64,000 nucleotides of DNA, from contig AP031355.1 of the NCBI GenBank assembly GCA_037833965.1, positions 4,241,501 to 4,305,500 on the forward strand. Direction: 5' to 3'. Positions 1 through 15,225 of the stretch are shown piece after piece (the first letter of the stretch is position 1; each line of letters begins with the position of its first letter). Both the position numbers and the translations under genes were made by a program. Source of the DNA: Marchantia polymorpha subsp. ruderalis. Lineage: Eukaryota; Streptophyta; Marchantiopsida; Marchantiales; Marchantiaceae. The notes below the pieces were generated by a model that did not search any database, had not been told where the DNA came from, and was given only the letters and a program-made list of their open reading frames with translations.

Positions 1-2039
1 TTGACTAATATATATATATTGCAATACTTAGTAAAACATCTGATATAGATAGATAAAATCATAATATTTTTCAACGGTAATAAAATAATAAAATTTCCAT
101 AAAAATCCAATGATTTTGAGAAATAATTTCAATAGATGTTGATTTGTAAAATGCTAAAATTACTATATAAATTCAAAGGAAATCTAAACTATCAAATGTG
201 CCCTTCATTGAGTTCATGGAACCACAAGGACTTTTATGAAGTGTGTAAAATTTAAGCATATATGTGGGAAAAATGGATTATGAAAACTTAAATTTCATAA
301 TGTTATTGGTATAAGACTACATGTTCATGTTGGTAGAATATTAATGTAAAGTAAAAAGTTGAATGTGCATTCAAAATGAAACATTTAGATAATGCTAAGA
401 GTATATTAGGGATGTATTATATGGGAATTCGAAGAAAGAAACTTGTGTAGAAGGAAGGTACAAGGAAATTTGTGAATATAAAAGACTAGCATATGTGGTG
501 GCATCAATATAAGCTTGTGTTACGGTGCCGAGATTAGAAAAGCAGAGCATCAATTCGAAGCCTATAATAATAATGACCGACCTACCTTGATGTACAAAAC
601 TACGGTGTGAAAAAAATCTGAAACAATTTTGTTCTACAATAAAATTTTGAAATACAATCAGGAAATGAAATAATGATAGAAACGAGTATCGGACATCAAA
701 TTATTTTAGAAACTATGAAAACAATTAAATTATCACAACCGTCGTTTGGGGATAGGGTATTCATTCATGAAGAAAAAAAACCGAAAATTTTGGTATTACC
801 ATTACGAGTTTTTGAAATCTCGAAACTTTAAGTCAGCGGGTATGACTAGCAATTATTCTGAAATATCAACGTGGTGAAATCCTACCAGTACCCATGACAG
901 GATTGATTTTAAAACTTTATGACTTTCATATCGAGTTGATGTTTTTTTATCAGATGTTCAACTGTGTTCAGCTAGGAAGGTATTTGACTCTCAACGGATG
1001 CTCCTCTAAATGTGATGACCTCGGTCCTGCCCCAGTGACTATCCATGGACTAGCTTTCGTATTGCTTCAAGAGGCGTTCTCGTCCTGGGACTGGATGGGA
1101 CTTGCGTCGGGTAATAGTTTAGGACTTCGACATGTTGTGAGGTGGCGAGATCTACTTTGCAAACGAAGAAGATGAGTACGCGTCTTTGAGTCGAATAGGA
1201 CAACTATTGTTCGCTGAACGACATACAAGTCGTAGTCATTTGGTTTTAGCTGCTGATAAATTATAGGCACTGTTTGGTTTTAGCTGCTGATAAATTATAG
1301 GCACTGCCTTCTATCTAGTCTCCAATTCCGATCGTTCCGAAAGTTGGCAACTTCCACCGAGACAAAGCACAAGCTCACGGATTCTGATTCTGGGAAAGGG
1401 ACGTCCGGGCTTTTCGTCAGCAGAATATAAATCCTACTTTCAAAAATAGTGACAAAAATAATATTTCCATCATCTGCTAAACTGTCTTTTATCATGACGA
1501 TGTTTGAGCATCTTCAATGAATCTTCGGCGGACCCCCACTAGTAATATCATCTTCCTTTGAAGAGATCCCGAAGGTAACTCCTATGGATAAAACTCTCCA
1601 CCAAAGATCACAACGCTAACCCCAATAGAAGCAAATTCTTCACGAATTATCGGGCTTGATCAAACATCTCATTACCATTGAAGATTGAATCTAGTGACGA
1701 CTCTCACGCACTCACTCTATATATATATATATATATGGAATCCTGTGCATAAATTGAATCCATTTAAGGGTCATCAAATCTTATAATTACTTCATGTTAA
1801 ATGGAATCAAATTGTCTATGTCGATCATGCATATTAAAACCCACAAATCCGACTACACATCATGTCTTTCTTGCCTCTCGAGACATCCGTCCGACATACT
1901 TATTTCTCTTACTTTACCCATCTACATTCTTAATTCCGTTGATTAAGGTTTTTCGGTTTAGCATTTATGATTGAAATAAGCTATCCAATGATTGGCGTAG
2001 TTCTAAACTGCAACACAAGGTCATGCATTTCGAATCAAT
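1..2039. other. intergenic, no gene recognised
   Basis: I see no supportable gene here. The first 850 bases are AT-rich. An exact 34-bp tandem duplication lies at 1239-1306 and an (AT)n microsatellite at about 1711-1736. The short open frames near 900-1500 resemble nothing I recognise and overlap on both strands. Confidence 0.6.
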
Positions 2040-2351
2040 GGTCATGGATTTATTACACAGGAAGGAGTAGTTACAAGGTTGGCCTAGGGATCATTCAAAG
2101 AATGAGATTCATCTAAATCATTTGTATCTACACCCGTCGCTAGTGCTATGTTATCCTATAGTTGCAAATATGACATAGGACTTAGTCCAAAGTGCACCAC
2201 AGATTCAGACTTTTGTTGACTAATCTACTTGATTCTACAATCCTCACTGTCCTGAAAGAAACAAGCATCTTATTGAAGGCTGCCGGAAGTGAGATCCGAT
2301 AGCCTTAATTATTTACAGAAAATGGAAATTTCTAAACAATGCATCACTCGT

Positions 2352-3974
<1,623 letters not shown>

Positions 3975-4099
3975 TGTAGCTCAAACAATGCCAAATGCAC
4001 TCTCCCCAGGCAGTCCGGGCCTTCTCAACAAGTGGACGATCTCGACCTCGTACCCAGTCGAGGGCAGTCCAATCACGCAAGTTGATCAGACTCACCTTC

Positions 4100-4284
4100 C
4101 TGCGCGACGCCATGATTTGGGATTCAGAGAAAGAAAGACGATTCGATGTGCATGCTCGACAGAATATAGCTAAGACTGGACACAGAGAAAGAATCACAAG
4201 AGAAATCAAACTTTGAGACTTGCTGAGCTGACAGGATACTAAAGCAACCTATACGCCTAAGCATCGCAACGAGATAAAACTCAC
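4100..4284 (-). other. 5'-UTR intron of the intact peroxidase gene
   Basis: The leader reads AGCTC/GTGAGTTTTAT at the donor (GT at 4284-4283) and CGCGCAG/GAAGG at the acceptor. The second copy has matching sites, AGCTC/GTAAGTTTTAT and TTTGCAG/GAAGG, at 9421 and 9224. Conservation of both splice sites in diverged flanks supports a real leader intron. An ATG lies inside this intron just upstream of the acceptor (about 4112) and would be removed by splicing. Confidence 0.55.
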
Positions 4285-4352
4285 GAGCTGAATTGAGGTC
4301 AAAGATCAGATGGAGCTTGTCCAACTTGTGATTAGTCATTCCTTTCTATGGT

Positions 4353-4362
4353 CTTTTATATC
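4353..4362 (-). promoter_or_regulatory. TATA box of the intact peroxidase gene
   Basis: GATATAAAAG on the minus strand, about 70 bases upstream of the leader-intron donor. The same context, TATAAAAGACCA, precedes the second copy at 9491-9500. Confidence 0.55.
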
Positions 4363-5172
4363 TGAGCTTAGGATTGCAAGTGGTCCCAATAATCTCCTCC
4401 ACGCTGTGCTTGTTCTTTCCTGATATTAAAAAAAGTAAAATTATTTTAATACTGCAAGCTGGCCATGACTGAATGTAATGTCGCTTATCATATAATATGG
4501 GAACTGATAGTGCAGCCATGGACGCTAGGTGTCGTCATTGGTATTACATGTGATCACACTTCGCACAAACATGTGTCTTTCAGATCCAGGAAAAGTAATG
4601 GATTTAACCACCTTGTGTGCTCCCTTCTCAGGAAGCAACGAATGATTCCTTAGCAAATGGAGCGGAGAGATTCATTGGATTTCATTCCTTCGGTAACAAG
4701 GAATGATTAACTCCACATGTATAAACATATATAAGTGATCCATATGGATCACACTTTCATAATGATGTGCAATACGGTATACAAGCTCAGGAGTGAGCTG
4801 AAACCTTAAAGTACAGAGCCGGGAGAATGTGTAGAAGAAAATTGATTTTCCTTCATCCAGTGGCATCAAATCTTGACCCAAGATATTATCTGCTGTGATT
4901 TCAAGTACTTGCAAAATCCATTTTTGAGTTTGGGTCGTTTTCAGTAAAATTCTTCATTTCTGATTCTCATTTACACTTGCAGACACAATGGGCCCAAGAG
5001 TCTTGGAGCCATCCAGTGTCGCACCTGTGAACTTGTGCTCAAATCCGGGTGAGCAGTGAATGATGATAAATCTACTCTTCAGATCATTTTTTTCTAACAT
5101 TTTTCTCAATTGCACTAAGCACGAGCAAACTTATTGCAGATTAACAGGCATCCCACCAAATGCAGCCACCCA

Positions 5173-5620
5173 TTAGTCCTTCGGTTCAGTGAAAACGCAA
5201 CGCTTTGTCCAGCCGTGATGATCAACTCTTGGAATGCTACCCATCTTTATCGTTGACATCCTGACCTCTACAAGAATTTGTTGGGGTTCTACAAAGCAAT
5301 AGTGGTACATACCACCCCCAGCGGATCTCTCAGTAGTTCCACATCGCATTGTAAATAGGAGATGTGGTCGCGTCCAAGGGCATGAATCGAAGGGACTGGT
5401 ATGAGCATATCGAGCCGAGAGTATCTCAACAAATTCTGGGTACATTGAAAGGCACGTAATTTTCTGACCTTGGAAGTGTTCAGAAAGTCGAATAATGCGC
5501 CGCAGCTTGACGGTAGCATCGCGTGCCAACAGAGCCCATCACATGAAACAACCCTGGGCATGCACATTCGAGCACCATTTCGATTTCATCAATTTGTTAA
5601 GATACTCTGTCCAATACTTC
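5173..5620 (-). pseudogene. decayed peroxidase remnant lacking introns and exon 3
   Basis: Read on the complement, the segment contains an exon 2-like piece (ECACPG, then LLARDATVK) joined directly to exon 4-like sequence (CGALFDFL, FQGQKIT, MYPEFVE). It ends with an IKMGSIP...HHGW...EPKD tail matching the C-terminus of the intact gene. Frames change several times, and exon 3 with both adjoining introns is missing. It is non-functional. Loss of the middle by deletion is more likely than retrotransposition, because the junctions do not fall at splice sites. Confidence 0.7.
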
Positions 5621-5776
5621 ATCTACTAAAAAATATTTCTCTCATAAAATTTCAGAATTAGAATTAGAATTGCATACATTTAATAGAAATACTCACATTT
5701 AAATATTTCTACAGGTTCTAATAAGCCTTTGAGACGTGTACCTCCCTATACGGACCTCTGCCTCGAGTATCGAGCA

Positions 5777-6094
5777 CTAAGTCAACTGCTGGAATCTTGA
5801 CTTAGATAGTCCGAGATGACACGTCGCAGTATCATTTGCACTGGGATTAAGATTCATGCAATAATTTTCGTACCGATGAAATTTCCATACGACTAGCGGT
5901 GAATCGAGCGAGACCACAGCCAAGATATGAGCACAGCACATGAAACAACACTCGTGAAGGTACATTATAAGGATGGCAATATTCTGAATAGAAAGAAGGA
6001 CCAGTATGCAATGCGGAAGAGCGGCTTCCAGTACGCGCTGAGGCTGAAAAGAGATGCGGCCTTTATGTAGACTATAGGCGAAGCTTGAGAACAA
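5777..6094 (-). pseudogene. possible further peroxidase exon 2 remnant
   Basis: The complement frame includes CCAHILAVVSLDSPLVV, which resembles the class III peroxidase segment SCADILAVVARDSVVV. No other exon can be traced with confidence. It lies upstream of the remnant at 5173-5620 and may belong to the same dead gene. Confidence 0.3.
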
Positions 6095-6099
6095 CAGTT

Positions 6100-7089
6100 T
6101 TCCATCAGAATTGGGCCTCTGCCGGAGTTACGGCTGCCATCAAAATCTGCCCTTGCAGTCACAGCTATCTGAACCCATTGCGATCGGGAGTACTTTTACT
6201 GTAAACAGGATGCCAAACTGCCACACTGCGTCAAGGTATATAAGGAGATGTTTAAAATTTGACCATGTCGACAATTATATATATCCTACAGTATACTTGC
6301 AGGTTCCAAAGATGTACAAGAAATGCAATGAGCACAATCTTCTTACAGCAACAGTATCTTCATCCGCTCGTTGGCTAGATTTTTTTGGTACACTATAATA
6401 GTTCTGAAACTTGTTGCGACACAATTCCTAACATAAATTACTTTTGTTCATTTTTTGAAATTTTCAACCCAGTTGCTACTTCTTATGATTGCAGAAATCG
6501 AGGATCGTTATGATCACTTCTTTCTGGCAGGGAAACTACCCCAGCTTGTTGTAGTGAATATCATATATAGTCAGATGGCGATTTTATCAAAAATGGAAAA
6601 TGAAATGATCATTCAAGAAATCAGTTCATTGAATTCAACTTGTCCAGCAATGTTAAAATGTAGTTTTTGGCCGACATACGATGTTCAAATTGGTTATTCA
6701 GATGGACGAATTCTCATCGATTGTCCGCACTTTATTCCGCAACTACTTCTTGCCTCAAGTTAGGCTCTTTGACACGACGACGTTAAGGATAAATAGTTGC
6801 AGGTATAATATCAAAATCTCCTCATTACCACTCCTGCACGTTACTGACTGATTGGATAAGATTCATTATCTATATATCCTGAGGTGACGAAAGTTCTTCA
6901 TTTAATAGATCTAGAGAGACCTCTTTACTTCCGGGAGACCTGCCGAGACATCATGTTTTGATCCAAAGTATCAATCCTACCTCAATTTTAACTACACGTC
7001 TACATCTTGACTTCACTTGATCAATAACAATTTAGCAGATCTGACCACTTATAGGCCTTGTAAAGTGCAGTGCAAAGTCATGTTTGGGG
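6100..7089. other. intergenic, no gene recognised
   Basis: No recognisable gene. A 102-codon plus-strand frame at 6455-6763 has a hydrophobic start but no recognisable relative, so I do not call it. About 38 bases at 6153-6190 resemble the arms of the large hairpin at 11337-11593. Confidence 0.5.
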
Positions 7090-7391
7090 AATCAATAGTT
7101 TTTGGATTTATTACACAGGGAAGAGTAGTAACAAGCTTGGCCTCGGATCAATCAAAGGAGATTCATCTGATTGAATTGTATCTACACCCACCACTAGTGC
7201 TATGTGACCCTGTAGTTGCAAGCATGACATAGGAAAATGAGCCAAGATGCACCATAGATTTGTACTTTTGTTGAGAATTCTACCTGATTCTACAATCCTC
7301 ACTACCTTATTATTGAAGGCTGTCCTTAGTGAACTCAGACTGCCTGAATTACTTACAGCAAATAGACTCGTCCTAACAATGAATCTCTTGA

Positions 7392-9099
<1,708 letters not shown>

Positions 9100-9223
9100 T
9101 GTTGCTTGAATGATGCCGCCGACCCTTCACCAGAGAGCTCCGGGTCTTTTCAACAAGTGGACGATTTCATCCTCGCACCCAGTCGAAGGCAGTCCAAACA
9201 CGTGAAAGATTGGACTCGCCTTC

Positions 9224-9421
9224 CTGCAAAATGTTATTATCTGAGCTTTTAGATAAAGAAATAAAATCTGCAATGCATGACAATGGACAGAAACTTGCTA
9301 AAATCTAGATTCGTGCGCGGCCTTGAAGGAGAAACAAGGTTTGAAAGTTTGAGACGTGTTTGAGCTGAATGTATCCAAGAGCATTCATATATTTCCAGGT
9401 AAAGGCAGGAATAAAACTTAC
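9224..9421 (-). other. 5'-UTR intron of the broken peroxidase copy
   Basis: GTAAGT donor at 9421 and TTTGCAG/GAAGG acceptor at 9224, equivalent to the leader intron of the intact copy. Confidence 0.5.
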
Positions 9422-9490
9422 GAGCTGATTTGAGGTCGAAAATCTAGAAGAAGATTGTCCAACTTGTGATAAGTCATTCATTTCGGTGGT

Positions 9491-9500
9491 CTTTTATACC
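9491..9500 (-). promoter_or_regulatory. TATA box of the broken peroxidase copy
   Basis: GGTATAAAAG on the minus strand, in the same context as the element at 4353-4362. Confidence 0.5.
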
Positions 9501-9900
9501 TCAGTTTCTGCATTCCAAGTGGTCATTCCAGTGGCATTCCAAGTGGAGTAATATTCTCCGCAGTGTGATTGTCACTGCTGACAACTTCGTATTTTAATTA
9601 CGCAAGCTGGCCATAATCGTGTAGAATGAGACTTTCCATATTCTATCGCAAATGAGAGTTGAATCATGGAAGCTAGGAGTCCTCTTTGGAATTGGATGTT
9701 ATCAGAATGCGAAAGGCTCGTATCCTTTAGACCTAGGGAAAGGTCAAGTATCTTACAGCCTTCTGTGCTCTCTTTTCACGTTGCTAATCATGATCAGTCA
9801 GGGAATGTGATACATAGAATCGAATAATCTGAGTAGTTGGGTAGAAGAATGTGAATCAGAATCAGACTGAATCTTTCACTATGTAGACGGGATGACAGGG

Positions 9901-12814
9901 ATACAGAAATTTGTATCCAACCAGATGGAAAATAGCATATCATGACAGGAAATACCTTCTGGAAGTAATGAAAACTAACGTTAGTGTGGAGGATATTTAA
10001 GGCATTCAAATTGAATCTTACAAAATCTTTCCATCACGTGAGTCTTTCACATATATACAGTACAATATTTCACCATGAGTCCATGGACTCGTGGTGATGT
10101 ATTATTCTGTCGGACGCAAACAAAGTCCTTTCCGCGTCCAATCATGTCCTTTGTGTCCCCTCAATCCTGAATCTTAGCAACACCATGACCGGACCTTCTT
10201 ACTCCGTATTAAAATATGCCCGAAATCTATGAGCTAGATATACACACTGCAAATATCAAATGATCACTTTCCAGATTCAGAGATGACAATGTAGGTGAAA
10301 TACACGTCTGACAAATCTGAAGCATCTGAAATAGATACAGAAGACTTGAAAAGCCTGGGTAGTTCATACAAACTCAATGATAGGGAAATTTACATCCATT
10401 CAAAGAAAAAGTCCAGGGACAATGCAAACAAGAAACTTTATTTCCTTAATCCGGTGGCATCATATCTTGATCCGAGCGTTGAGATCCATTCATTATTTGC
10501 TTGGAGCTCAACCAGTATGAAATTCCAGATTCTAGCTTGGGTCGGGATACGAAATACTCAACGAAATTCTTCCTTTCTGTGGGCTGCATGTCGCTTCCCT
10601 GTCGGATTCTTTCTCCTGGGAGTGGTACGGAAGATGCCAGTGGTTTTTTAACATTGTCAAAGATGGTACTTTGAGAATCAAGAATGAAGAAACTTTTCAC
10701 AAGTGTATGTCTGTGAAAGCAGAATCCCCTTCATTGCAAAAATCTAAAGTTAATTTCGGTAAATGAGGTTCAGATTATTTTTCAAATTATTACTTATCTG
10801 ATATTCTTCTACCATTACGAAGTCTAGCATTATTCTTCTCCATTTCAGCTCAGATTACTGTCAAGTAAGGAAAAGCCTAGACCTACTATAATGCTCATTG
10901 GAAAACCAGGTGTTGAAAGCATTGAGTTTACTTGAATGTGTTATGGAAAGTCATGCAAACTTTTGTCGTATAATCCAAAAATCAAAGAAATGATCGAACT
11001 AGTTTGATAATGGAGATACACATTCTTATGTAGCCTCCATTTCTTGGTGACTGACATCTCGTGAGCCGTACAGTTTTAAATAGATTCATTGGCCAATTTA
11101 TCCAGTACTTGAGATGGTTTGCTGCAAATTATTTTTCGGATATAAAACGAAGATGCAAGAACAAACACATTGTGAATGAATCAGACCAAAGAAGTAAAAC
11201 AAAATATGTATATATACAGTAAAAAATTTATTATATCATTGTTTTAAGGTGGGTTGGAGAATGTAACTGTTAATTTGCTCTAGCTTTAGCTCACTAACGC
11301 AGTGTGGCCGTTTGGTATCTTGTTATCCTTTTTATTTTGTTGGAGCGAGCCCTCATGATCACAATGGGTTCAGATACCTGCGACTGCAATGACATATTTC
11401 ATAGATTTTGAAACCCACCATTGGCAAAGTCCGAATTTTTAAGATTTTTCTCTAGATTAGACAAAGCTTAAATACAAAGTTTTTCTTCAAAAAATTGCGA
11501 CTTTGCCAAGGGTGGGTTTCAAAATCTATGAAATATGTCATTGCAGTCGCAGATATCTGAACCCATTGTGATCATGAGGGCTCGCTCCAACAATGTATGG
11601 TCTGTTCTTAGACAACTTCGGATTACGAGCAGAAAAACGTTGGTCGTAAGTCCGATGCATAGTATTGCGTGGTCTGCATCAATCAATGAAGGAATTGATT
11701 TATGATCAAATGAAAAAACTAGAGGAACGTATGAGGTGAAACGGTTGTAGTTAGATTTCCCATCCCGTAGAGAAAGAACTGCAAGACGGCATAAGCGAAA
11801 TTCGGTGAGCTCGAGTGACGTGCAATCCAGACGGGGAAGCAACAACCCCTGGACTCGGTCAGACCTACGCGGTAGCATGGCGAAGCTGGTCATGCAAATG
11901 ATGACTACGTACAATTCCCATCACCACTCATTGAGCACTGTCTTAAGGCTGTCGGAGAGGGCTCGGAGCGCCGCGTCCGACGAGGACGGTGCTAGATTAC
12001 CATGCAGACTCGGACTCGAAACCGAGTAGATTCCATTGCAGAATCCACTTTCTCCTTTATCACGAATTCTTTTGTCAGAAGATCGACAACACTCCATCGC
12101 GTCGCGTACGCGGCAACTACAAAAGTACCCCAGCCCGGAAAGCGCAGGATGGAGGGTAGGGGGGGAAAGTTACTGAACGAGTTCTCCTTCGACTTTTTGT
12201 GGGAAGTATATATTAGCATATTCTCAGGTGTCAGATTCCATGCTCACCATTCATGCTCCTTCCCGAAACACACCTGAAGTGTGCACCTTCGTACATGTTT
12301 AATCGCCGGAAATGGCAGTCTATGCGATCGCTAGATCTACAGATCCGTCATGTAGACCATGCAAGAGCTTCAAACGTAATCAGAACTGATAGAGGATGTC
12401 CGGTGCTGGATATGCTCAGTGGTCGGAGAGGACAGACATGAACAATATAGGTCCCGAGCTGCACTACGATATTTGAATGGCTGCCAGTTCCTTCGTGCTT
12501 ACTACCTTCCGTGAGGTCAGAGCATCTGAATCGATGGATGCACGCCCCAGCCTTACATTCCCTGCACGTGCAGCAGCCGTCGCGATGAGTCCATTGGACA
12601 ACTAATAAAATCTCGCCGGCCGCATGGCTTCAATCAAAGCATATCCAACTATGCCATAAGGATCCCGTGACAATAACATGACAATGCCACCAAGAAATCT
12701 TTCACTGGGAATTGGAAATGAGAACTGGTAAGTTATATTCAGAGTACAAAGAACGAGAGAATGGAAATAGCTCGCCGTGGCTTCCCTGGATTTCATTGAA
12801 TGCAATCCAATCTC
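9901..12814. other. intergenic, no gene recognised
   Basis: No supportable gene. About 10440-10480 resembles 4845-4885, so the peroxidase duplication may extend this far in decayed form. The region contains the large hairpin at 11337-11593. Open frames of 74-131 codons at 11.5-12.4 kb overlap on both strands and have no recognisable relatives. Confidence 0.5.
11337..11593. repeat. large inverted repeat with about 95-bp arms
   Basis: The left arm (11337-11431) and right arm (11499-11593) are reverse complements with only a few mismatches, separated by about 67 bases whose ends also partly pair. Arms begin TTGTTGGAGCGAGCC. I see no target-site duplication. It could be a fold-back element, a young small-RNA hairpin or a simple inverted duplication. 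Confidence 0.85.
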
Positions 12815-13964
12815 AGCAAAGGACTTCCTGTCTACTCGCAGCGTTGTAATGTCTACCTTGTAATCAAATCAAGGTAGTAAACCAGTCGCTCACTTAGGCT
12901 ACAGAATTCACATACTGCATGCCTTATATGGCTCTAGTAGTAGAAGTTCAGACTCTCACACTAAAGTATTTACTCGGGTAGGTGACAATTTCAGCTGTCC
13001 ACTTGGATGCCACTGACCGTCGAACTGTGTGGATTAACCTTCAAGCACTGCAAGGACCGAAGTGACCATCTGCCTTTCTCGTGTTTCTACCGCAACTTCA
13101 AGGGTTCACTATAGTAAATACGAACATGCTCGGACGGGGCATCCTTTCAAAGGATAGACACATTTGCCTAAGGGACTTCACCGGAATCAAGTAATCCGAT
13201 CCACGAAAGGTCGAAGAGTCGCGATATTTAGAAATAGTGCTAATGTGTAGATTGGTGGGCTCTATACGGAGTGCTGAGTGCGGATTCACTTATTTCACTC
13301 TTAGACACACTTTATGATCCCCTCGTACATTCTTACTTCGGATAGCTTAACGCCCACGTCAGTTTGGGTTTGCACTTGTCATGCATCGTAGAAAGCAAAC
13401 AATTCGCGGGGCACGACATTATTGTTGCCACCGAGCTGTCTATCCTAATCTAGTCTCTCCTAATGAGAAAGTAGCAGCTGAACTTGACATGTCACGTTAG
13501 GTGTCGGAACAGGGCAGCACAGTGAAACTAAACTAAACTCCTGGACAAGTTCAAGAGCGTTGTAGCTCGTAGGCTTCAGAGTCTTCAGAGTCAAATTCTT
13601 TGGATCTGAAGCCTAGACTCCTTCCTTTGCTCTCGATATGTCCTGCAGAATGTGATATATAGGGCGTACGGTTTTCCACAGCTGCACCAGGAAAGCTTTG
13701 GCTCCTGGAATTTCACAAGACTGTGTATAATGCTCAGACTTCTGAAGGCAAAACTAGCACTACTCCGACTGACAGATATAGGCTGACGATCAATAACGAG
13801 TTGTAGAGATGGATTTCGTGACGGACTGGATAGATTTCCAGGATGGTCAACATTTTTATTACAACTTAGTAACATGATACAGTCAATCATATAGAATTTA
13901 TACGCACAAGCCGACGATCAAACGCTACATGATCGATGCTTTCCGCTCATAAACCCAGAGCCGC

Positions 13965-13970
13965 TTTATT
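13965..13970 (-). terminator. poly(A) signal AATAAA
   Basis: AATAAAGCGG on the minus strand, about 145 bases downstream of the stop of the gene at 14115-14591. The same decamer occurs in the decayed copy (20021-20026) and downstream of the related gene at 34229-34705. Confidence 0.45.
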
Positions 13971-14114
13971 TGTAGGGGGCTGATCCTCCCATGTCGACCG
14001 TATTTCAGAGGACGAGCTTCCGTCCGATCTATGAACTCTCTCGAGCGTCGTCGTGGTGTCTTCCATCACTCTAATCAGCCGACAGGATCGATAGAGATGC
14101 TCGGATGAAACGGC

Positions 14115-14591
14115 TTAGTCTGAACGAGGCCCCCTTTTGGTGAGATACCATTGTGCCGTTTCATCGGATTCGTCGCGCTTGCCATAGCGCGCAACAAGCA
14201 GAGGAGGATTAGCATCCTGCACTGGAGCATCGTATATCAGATCTTGGTTGTGGCGATTTTGGATGCGGTAAGCATCTTTGTATTCGCTCGAAGCGATGAC
14301 ATCCCACTCGAATCCTGGCTGGTCACGACCACCCGTGTACAGTATACCTTCCTCCTCACCAGCGGTCGTCAAGATACGTACGTTGCCCCTTATAATCCAG
14401 GAGCCGTTATCGCTCTCCGACTTGGAGAAGGTAAAATGATCGACCCATGCATTCAGCTGGGAAGGAAAGGGAGTTGTTTGCGCCTTATCCATGAGCATTC
14501 GGTTCACGTTGTCGACCAAAACACGATTTGTTTTCACATTGACAATGTAGTACGAATCGCCTTCCGCTGGAATAGTTGCCGAGTTCGCCAT
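14115..14591 (-). CDS. small protein of unrecognised family, possible beta-trefoil fold
   Basis: This encodes 158 residues starting MANSATIPAEGDSYYIVNV. I chose this ATG because the plus-strand relatives begin at the equivalent place; an in-frame ATG at 14651 lies across a probable splice acceptor. Family signatures are VKTNRVLVD near the N-terminus, SWIIRGN followed by TAG in the middle, FEWDVI, YRIQNRHNQDLIYD, and a C-terminal AQWYL. Three similar strand-rich segments and the spaced tryptophans resemble beta-trefoil proteins (ricin-B-like lectins, fungal trefoil protease inhibitors), but this is inference. There is no signal peptide, so it is probably cytosolic. The function is unknown. Confidence 0.75.
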   Translation of the reverse strand: MANSATIPAEGDSYYIVNVKTNRVLVDNVNRMLMDKAQTTPFPSQLNAWVDHFTFSKSESDNGSWIIRGNVRILTTAGEEEGILYTGGRDQPGFEWDVIASSEYKDAYRIQNRHNQDLIYDAPVQDANPPLLVARYGKRDESDETAQWYLTKRGPRSD

Positions 14592-14637
14592 TTGATGTTT
14601 TGGAAGAAATTTGGATATGTACTGTGGGTAATTTGGC

Positions 14638-15105
14638 CTGCAACCATTCAAGTTAGTTCAACCCTTTTCTAATGCACCGATGGCGCTACGTGAAGTGATT
14701 TCATTTTTGTATATAGGTCAATACAGTTTCAGTCAATCGAGCTGGATAATACAGCCTCCCTACTGTACAAGAGTGAGGACTCCAGCATTGAAGTCCAACA
14801 CCAAGCGCAGAGAGTAGTTTTTCTTTCATGTGTCAATCGAGCTGCATAATACAGCCTCCCTACTGTACAAGAGTGAGGAATCCAGCATTGAAGTCCAACA
14901 CCAAGCGCAGAGAATAGTTTTTCTTTCCTGACTGCAATCTGCTACACTTATGAAAAGCTCCATTGTATTTCTTGTAGAGCATCTATCACGAGAGATGGAG
15001 CTTCATTGCAAGAAATACCTTGGTTACATATCGAGAAACAGAAACCGAAAAAATTCAACAGCTGAACATTAAAGTAATGGAAGAAATACAAGCAGATCAA
15101 AATAC
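14638..15105 (-). other. probable 5'-UTR intron
   Basis: Donor CCCAG/GTATTTTG (GT at 15105-15104) and acceptor GGTTGCAG/GCCAAAT, ending at 14638. The acceptor is conserved in the decayed copy at about 20430. A TATA box at 15217-15225 fits a leader exon of about 80-90 bases. Confidence 0.45.
14732..14931. repeat. 100-bp tandem duplication in the 5'-UTR intron
   Basis: Two adjacent copies of a 100-bp unit, starting GTCAATCGAGCTG, differ at only a few positions. Confidence 0.9.
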
Positions 15106-15216
15106 CTGGGCAGAGGACTCGAATAAACAGGAATAAGACCGAATAACTGCAGCTCGGAGTTACGGTCTATAATTCAGCTCGCACTTGTGAGTGTGAGTTA
15201 TGAGGACTGCCGGTGC

Positions 15217-15225
15217 ATTTATACA
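15217..15225 (-). promoter_or_regulatory. TATA box for the gene at 14115-14591
   Basis: TGTATAAAT on the minus strand, about 110 bases upstream of the proposed leader-intron donor. Confidence 0.4.

Noticed and set aside
10295..10651. 118-codon plus-strand frame
   Set aside because: No recognisable relative. It overlaps sequence resembling the decayed flank of the peroxidase duplication (about 4845-4885).
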